Assembly: GCA_003175915.1 (NCBI GenBank)
Contig: PSRH01000208.1
Location: forward strand, 1-10,597
Length of the DNA stretch: 10,597 bases
Direction: 5' to 3'
Origin: Candidatus Melainabacteria bacterium
Lineage (GTDB): Bacteria > Cyanobacteriota > Vampirovibrionia > Obscuribacterales > Obscuribacteraceae
Below the pieces are notes generated by a model, which was not told the DNA's origin, did no database searches, and saw nothing but the letters and a program-made list of their open reading frames with translations. Every line of letters begins with the position of its first letter. The first letter of the stretch is position 1. Shown piece after piece: positions 6,417 to 10,597 of this stretch. The translations under genes were made by a program, and so were the position numbers.

Positions 6417-8150
6417 AGCGAGCTGCTGAATAACCACCTGAACGGCCGGTTTGGCTTGCAGGCGCGCCCTCAGCATCTTGACGGCCGCTTCCCGCAAAGC
6501 TGATCTTAGTTGACTGAAATCCACTTTGTCGCCGGCATCGCTTTGCGCCCCACCGATGGTGCCAAGCTGCTTATCAATGATAGCAATCATCGCCTGGTGC
6601 AATTCTGAGCGAGTTTCTTGCCATTCTGTGGAATTCAAAAACGCCGATCCGCCTGCATCGATTGCTGGTCCGCTCACCAGATTACCGTTCTGATCAATCA
6701 CAAGGCTAATTGTAATTACACCTTCCATGCTCAACACCCGTCGTTCTTTGACGGAAAATGTCGTTACTCTTTCGCCTTGATCGCGATTCAAAAGTACAGC
6801 CTGAGATTCGACTGCTCCAAGAACCGAAGCAAGACCATTGCTGATCGAAAGAATCTCACCGTTTTTCAAGGGAAATACGGAATCGGCAGGCAGTCCCCAA
6901 TCCATTGCTAACTGAGCGTGGTGCATGATATGCCGTCCTTCTCCAAAAGCCGGCACGAAATAGGTAGGACAAATGATCGACAGCATCAACTTGAGCTCTT
7001 CCCGGCTAGCATGCTTGGCTACATGGACGTGCTCTCTATCTCCGTAGATGACCTTGACTCCTTGGGTAAGGAACTGATCGAGCATGGTAGCCAATTGTCG
7101 CGAGCGTCCGGGCTGGATGGGGGCACTGAAAATCACCAGATCACCTTCTTTGCTAGTGATGTCTGGATGCATACCTGTCGCCAATTCAACGAGCATATCC
7201 ATGGGATCGCCCTCTATGCCAGTGGCGACAATCAATAATTCTCGGTCCGACAACTTCTTTAAATCATTAAGCTTCGCTTCCAGGGTTCGATCGTACACAA
7301 GACTTCCAGAGACAGCTGCAGCTACCGCGGCTCTGATCAGCACCTCGCCCAGCAATAACACTTTCCTTTGATTGCTCCGAGCTAAATCAAACAAGATTTG
7401 TAGTCTGTGAGTGTTTGTCCCGGGCATAACCACGATCACCCGGCCCTTAGCCTGAGAAATTCTGGCATGCAAAGCCTGTTCGACCGACTTTTCTGAGGCT
7501 GTATAGCCGGGATTTTCGACACCCGCCGAAGCGCTGATAAGCAGCAGCACTCCTTCGTTGCCGATTTCCGCCAGGCGCCCCACATCAAGCAGTCGCTTGT
7601 CGACAGGTGTTTGATCCAATTTGAAACTAGAAGTGTAAATAACAGTACCGGCCGGAGAGCCAATGCGTAAGGCGCAGGCATCGGCAATTGCGTCGTTGAC
7701 ATGGATCCATTCCACTTCAAACGGCCCAATGCTGTAGCTTTGTCTTGGTTCAATCGTGTCAATTTCAACCTGATGGCCGCTCTGCTGATAGGTCAAAATC
7801 TGTTGTGATTGATGCAAGAAGGCCGAGACAAATCGCGGCCCCATAATTCTTGGAATGGGGATATGCCTAAGCAAATAAGGAACGGCCCCGCAGTGCTCCT
7901 CGTGACCGTTGGTTAACAAAAGCGCTTGAATCTTGCCCTTGTTCGCTTCTAAAAAGTTGGTATTGGGCAAAAGCAGATCAACCCCTGGTAGATCTTCGGC
8001 CGGGTAGGAAGCACCGGCGTCGATAAGTAACATTTCGCCGCCATATGTGACCACCCAGAGCATTTGCCCCAGCTCACTTTGACCCCCCAAAGGAATCACA
8101 GTCAGGCTATCATGCTTAAGTTCGACGTCTTCAGTGACTATATATCCCAT
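6393..8150 (-). CDS. RNase J family protein, probably catalytically inactive
   Basis: Homologue of ribonuclease J, a metallo-beta-lactamase/beta-CASP nuclease of RNA decay and maturation. The 585 residues cover the full architecture: MBL domain (about 15-220, PLGGQSELGQ, LLIDAGASYP), beta-CASP (about 221-370), MBL return (to about 440) and the usual C-terminal domain (about 470-585). Alignment by eye shows most metal and catalytic residues replaced. THGHEDHIG is TNGHEEHCG (81-88: His to Asn81, Asp to Glu85). The motif 3 His is Asp153 (VNDAI). The motif 4 TGDFK is TSSFK (Ser175). Motif A SDST is SASA (Ala207). The motif C HGE is FGE (Phe402). Asp44, His83, His86 and motif B His380 remain. The frame is intact, so selection seems to keep the protein, perhaps as partner of an active RNase J. 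The ATG has AAGG 4 nt upstream and an in-frame stop just before, so the start is firm. Confidence 0.9.
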   Translation of the reverse strand: MGYIVTEDVELKHDSLTVIPLGGQSELGQMLWVVTYGGEMLLIDAGASYPAEDLPGVDLLLPNTNFLEANKGKIQALLLTNGHEEHCGAVPYLLRHIPIPRIMGPRFVSAFLHQSQQILTYQQSGHQVEIDTIEPRQSYSIGPFEVEWIHVNDAIADACALRIGSPAGTVIYTSSFKLDQTPVDKRLLDVGRLAEIGNEGVLLLISASAGVENPGYTASEKSVEQALHARISQAKGRVIVVMPGTNTHRLQILFDLARSNQRKVLLLGEVLIRAAVAAAVSGSLVYDRTLEAKLNDLKKLSDRELLIVATGIEGDPMDMLVELATGMHPDITSKEGDLVIFSAPIQPGRSRQLATMLDQFLTQGVKVIYGDREHVHVAKHASREELKLMLSIICPTYFVPAFGEGRHIMHHAQLAMDWGLPADSVFPLKNGEILSISNGLASVLGAVESQAVLLNRDQGERVTTFSVKERRVLSMEGVITISLVIDQNGNLVSGPAIDAGGSAFLNSTEWQETRSELHQAMIAIIDKQLGTIGGAQSDAGDKVDFSQLRSALREAAVKMLRARLQAKPAVQVVIQQLASPGSFNK

Positions 8151-8279
8151 ATGACCTTATTAACTGTCCCGGCGAGGCAATCCTTCCTAATGCGTTGACC
8201 TAAGCTTGTAGGGTATAACGATTGGTTGAAAATAAAGCAAAGAGAGAGCAAATTCGAATATATACAAGAGAGAAGCAAA
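8151..8279. promoter_or_regulatory. Divergent intergenic region between RNase J-like and acyl-ligase genes
   Basis: These 129 nt must carry the start signals of two diverging genes. On the plus strand TATAAC (8214-8219) is a likely -10. TTGACC (8195-8200) lies only 13 nt before it, too close for a standard -35. A start near 8226 would give a leader of about 55 nt. No clear minus-strand promoter was found. I saw no convincing operator palindrome. Confidence 0.4.
8155..8158 (-). promoter_or_regulatory. Ribosome binding site of the RNase J-like gene
   Basis: On the minus strand AAGG lies 4 nt before the ATG (8150-8148). The spacing is short. An in-frame TAA at 8159-8157 excludes any longer start. 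Confidence 0.4.
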
Positions 8280-9818
8280 ATGAAAACCATTAGCGAAGCT
8301 TTAGACACACTTTTTGCCCCGGCCAAATCCAATCCCGATTGGGCAGGTCGCAAAGCCATGACAGGGGGCGACCAAAGGACCCTTACTTTCGCAGATCTAG
8401 AGCAGACGATAAATACTTTTGCCCAGGCCATGGCTAACATCGGTGTTGGCAAGAGCGACAAGGTGATCATATGCTCCCCAAACTGCCCCGAATACATAGC
8501 TACTTTACTGGCTACCTGGATAGTCGGGGCAACCGCAATACCAGTTGACTTCCGCTTGACGCTCGAGGAATTAGTCAACGTCGTCAATCGGGTAGAGCCT
8601 AAAGTCTTGATTGGGTTCAGCCAGAATTGCCAAGCAATTGAACAGGCAAAGGACAAACTGGCTAATCGCGCCTTGTCGATTTTCGATTTTTCCCAGTTTG
8701 CCAAAAAGGGTCTGGAAGACAACTCGAAACCAGTAAAGGCTAATCCGGAGACTGCCGCTTTCGTCATCCTCACCTCCGGCACAACCGGTATTCCCAAAGG
8801 GGCAGTGCACGACGTTGCTACGCTTATGTCGAATCTAGTGGAGTTGGGTCATCTTGCTTCAATAACTCCAGGAATGAACGTGTTACTGCCACTTCCTTTG
8901 AGCCACATCTTTGGATTGGAGGTGTGTCTGGTTGGCTTATTGCACGGCGCTTCCGTCAAATTGACATTCACGCCCGAAGATTTCATCAAGGCTTTGATGG
9001 CTGACAAGTTCGATATAGTCGCCGGTGTACCCGCCCTGTACTCGGCAATTCTTGCTTTGCCGGAAGGAGCAATCGATTTCTCCCACAGCAAGATTCTTCT
9101 ATCAGGCGGAGCCGCTCTGCCTAGTTCGTTGGCTGAAGATTTCCGCAGACGCTTCAAGACGCGCTTGAATAATGGCTACGGTTCTACCGAAATGAAAATC
9201 ATCGCTCTCAATCTTGAAGGGCCCGATCTCTCGGTTGGACGAACTGTGCCTTCCTGTCAAATCAGAATCATGGACGCTGATCATCGCCATCAATCTGAGG
9301 GTGAAATCGGCGAAATCTGCATTGAAGGAAATATGCTGATGAAAGGCTATTTCAACCAGACGAAAGAGACGGAAGCTGTCCTGCACCAGGGGCACTACCA
9401 CACTGGTGATTTAGGCTACGTCCAAGACGGATATCTATTTATTTCCGGTCGCGACAAAGAATTGATCAACGTCGCCGGAAACAAAGTCTTCCCTTCCGAA
9501 GTGGAGGATGTGTTGAGGCAACACGAGAACGTAAAGGAAGTGGCAGTCTTGGGCGTCCCTCATTATCGACTGGGCCAGCTAGTCAAAGCCGTAATTGTCA
9601 TAAAGGATGCCAACATGAGTAATATGCTCGAACAAGGTGAGCAAGCGCAGCGTGAGGCCAGACAACAACTGCTCAATTCATTCAAAGAATTCTGCAAAGA
9701 ACGTCTTAAGAAAGAACTGCGCCCGATGGAATGGGAATTTCGCCCGGTAAAAGAAGCCTTGCCAAAAACAATGACCGGTAAAGTCGATAAGAAAAAATTG
9801 CAAGCCGTGCCCGTTTAG
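8280..9818 (+). CDS. AMP-forming acyl-CoA synthetase / ligase
   Basis: ANL-superfamily enzyme that should activate a carboxylic acid with ATP to an acyl adenylate and transfer it, most likely to CoA. From ATG 8280 it has 512 residues. The core motifs are intact: P-loop ILTSGTTGIPKG (163-174), NNGYGSTE (297-304), HTGDLG (374-379), SGRDKELINVAGNKVFPSEVE split by the hinge (from 389), and C-terminal PKTMTGKVD with catalytic Lys501. The length and motifs resemble medium/long-chain acyl-CoA ligases, but the substrate cannot be read from sequence by eye. An insertion-like helix with many Gln/Glu (about 447-480) lies in the C-terminal domain. A TTG at 8226 would add 18 charged residues. ATG 8280 is preferred because it has a purine-rich GAGAGAAG before it and the -10 at 8214-8219 would put the transcript start at about 8226. 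The downstream kinase-like gene follows after 7 nt. Confidence 0.9.
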   Translation: MKTISEALDTLFAPAKSNPDWAGRKAMTGGDQRTLTFADLEQTINTFAQAMANIGVGKSDKVIICSPNCPEYIATLLATWIVGATAIPVDFRLTLEELVNVVNRVEPKVLIGFSQNCQAIEQAKDKLANRALSIFDFSQFAKKGLEDNSKPVKANPETAAFVILTSGTTGIPKGAVHDVATLMSNLVELGHLASITPGMNVLLPLPLSHIFGLEVCLVGLLHGASVKLTFTPEDFIKALMADKFDIVAGVPALYSAILALPEGAIDFSHSKILLSGGAALPSSLAEDFRRRFKTRLNNGYGSTEMKIIALNLEGPDLSVGRTVPSCQIRIMDADHRHQSEGEIGEICIEGNMLMKGYFNQTKETEAVLHQGHYHTGDLGYVQDGYLFISGRDKELINVAGNKVFPSEVEDVLRQHENVKEVAVLGVPHYRLGQLVKAVIVIKDANMSNMLEQGEQAQREARQQLLNSFKEFCKERLKKELRPMEWEFRPVKEALPKTMTGKVDKKKLQAVPV

Positions 9819-9822
9819 GTGA
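9817..9822 (+). promoter_or_regulatory. Ribosome binding site overlapping the ligase stop codon
   Basis: AGGTGA overlaps the TAG stop (9816-9818) of the ligase gene and lies 3 nt before ATG 9826. This layout suggests translational coupling of the two genes. Confidence 0.4.
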
Positions 9823-9825
9823 TAG

Positions 9826-10584
9826 ATGCCTCGATCCAAACTCGATAAAGCTGGCAGCCCTAAAACTCCTTCATCGGCAGTAGCAGCGGATGATGCCGGT
9901 ATACGCCGAACCGAGTTCATCGACCGGATAGCGCACGATCTGAAAACACCATTTTTCGGGACCAAGGAGATCTTGCAGCTGATTCTTAATGGCGGCTGCG
10001 GAAAGATTCAACCTGAACTCGAGCCACTTCTCTTACTTTTGAAACAAACCAACGAAGACCTTCTGGCGATGACACAACGCCTGGTGGAAATCTACCGGTA
10101 CGAAGCTGGTCCGGTGGCTCTCAGGCTCTCGAAGGTCGATTTGATCCCGATTCTCAGCCAGGTGATTGCCGAATTGCAGCCGATGTCCAAGGCCACTGAG
10201 ATAACCTTATCGTGCTCTACTGCGAAGAGCACCTGCACCTTACTGATCGATCACCAAGCAATCGAACAAATGCTAAGTTACCTTCTGGTAAACTGCATCA
10301 AGCACACCGCCGCTGGTGGCCAATTGGAAATTAGGCTGGAGCAACAAGCAGATACGACGGTATTAACTTTGACCGCAACGGGCCTGGGAATCAACCGCAT
10401 GGATCTCGAAAGTCTTTTCCTTCGAACGCGACGACATTCTGCCAGTCAATCATACTCACCTTTGGCTGGACTGGAATTGCATCTCTGCCGCCAGATTATT
10501 CACGCCCATGGTGGCACGGTTCGCACTGAGGAGAAGGAAAAAGGCACAGTCGCCATTCTCTTAGAATTCCCGGCGCGCTCTTAA
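9826..10584 (+). CDS. Soluble histidine-kinase-like protein with degenerate ATP site
   Basis: Short histidine kinase homologue of 252 residues without sensor domain, membrane segment or receiver. Residues 1-28 are polar. The dimerisation/phosphoacceptor part has a normal H box, RIAHDLKTP, with His37. About 130-250 is the HATPase_c domain. Its N box VNCIKHT keeps Asn156. The G1 box should read DxGxGI but reads ATGLGI, with Ala184 (codon GCA) in place of the Asp that normally contacts adenine. The G2 box, usually GGTGLGL, reads PLAGLEL (212-218), so several glycines are lost. Distal HAHGGTV and EKGTVAILLEFP are normal. ATP binding is therefore doubtful. It may act as a phosphotransfer or scaffold protein rather than a kinase. 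It follows the acyl ligase by 7 nt and is probably co-transcribed with it. No response regulator is visible, but the window ends 13 nt later. Confidence 0.85.
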   Translation: MPRSKLDKAGSPKTPSSAVAADDAGIRRTEFIDRIAHDLKTPFFGTKEILQLILNGGCGKIQPELEPLLLLLKQTNEDLLAMTQRLVEIYRYEAGPVALRLSKVDLIPILSQVIAELQPMSKATEITLSCSTAKSTCTLLIDHQAIEQMLSYLLVNCIKHTAAGGQLEIRLEQQADTTVLTLTATGLGINRMDLESLFLRTRRHSASQSYSPLAGLELHLCRQIIHAHGGTVRTEEKEKGTVAILLEFPARS

Positions 10585-10597
10585 AGGCTGGGTAAAA

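Noticed and set aside
6618..7371. Several plus-strand frames of about 95-106 codons
   Set aside because: They lie opposite the RNase J-like gene, whose fold-level motifs are clear over the entire length. They have no family features.
6393..8150. RNase J-like gene as a pseudogene
   Set aside because: No stop, frameshift or truncation is seen, and the C-terminal domain and non-catalytic motifs are preserved. A maintained pseudoenzyme fits better than a decaying gene.
8138..8797. Minus-strand frame of 219 codons antisense to the acyl ligase
   Set aside because: It lies opposite a gene with full ANL-family motifs and overlaps the RNase J-like start. Its composition is that of an antisense shadow.

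Overview
The window is about 10.6 kb of roughly 50% GC bacterial chromosome with eight confident or probable protein genes. No rRNA, tRNA, CRISPR array, insertion sequence or phage gene was seen. The gene types are a split glycine-cleavage P protein (GcvPA), a GAF/HD-GYP phosphodiesterase, an RNase J family protein, Sec-type signal peptides and signal peptidase I. They fit a Gram-negative-like or deep-branching lineage that uses RNase J. A non-photosynthetic cyanobacterial relative (Melainabacteria/Vampirovibrionia, Obscuribacter-like) is a plausible guess, but it is an inference from gene style and not proven by any marker gene here.

Layout, left to right: (1) 1-308, no firm gene, with an unresolved open frame running off the left edge on the minus strand. 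(2) 309-1448 (+), a secreted protein with a Thr/Pro linker and a possible NTF2/SnoaL-like C-terminal domain, starting at GTG behind a strong Shine-Dalgarno. (3) 1604-3034 (+), glycine dehydrogenase subunit 1 (GcvPA), with no GcvPB partner beside it. (4) 3126-3932 (+), signal peptidase I with a good -10 box in front. (5) 4102-5583 (+), a soluble GAF + HD-GYP protein, followed 17 nt later by (6) 5601-6416 (+), an unrecognised secreted protein, probably one operon. (7) 6393-8150 (-), an RNase J family protein that meets gene 6 tail to tail with a 24-nt overlap. (8) 8280-9818 (+), an AMP-forming acyl-CoA-synthetase-like enzyme, divergent from the RNase J gene and followed after 7 nt by (9) 9826-10584 (+), a short soluble histidine-kinase-like protein.

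The most striking observation is that the RNase J homologue keeps the whole fold but has replaced most of the metal-binding and catalytic residues. HxHxDH has become NGHEEH, the motif 3 His is Asp, the motif 4 Asp is Ser, the motif A Asp is Ala and the motif C His is Phe. It looks like a catalytically dead paralogue kept as an intact gene, comparable in principle to CPSF100 beside CPSF73 in eukaryotes. The histidine-kinase-like protein is also degenerate: its H box and N-box Asn are intact, but the G1 Asp is Ala and the G2 glycines are partly lost. The HD-GYP protein keeps its HD metal ligands but carries GYY in place of GYP. The window therefore holds two likely pseudoenzymes and one variant signalling enzyme, next to ordinary housekeeping genes.

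No single pathway links all the genes. The tightest functional units suggested by spacing are HD-GYP + secreted protein (a possible nucleotide-signalling output) and acyl ligase + kinase-like protein.
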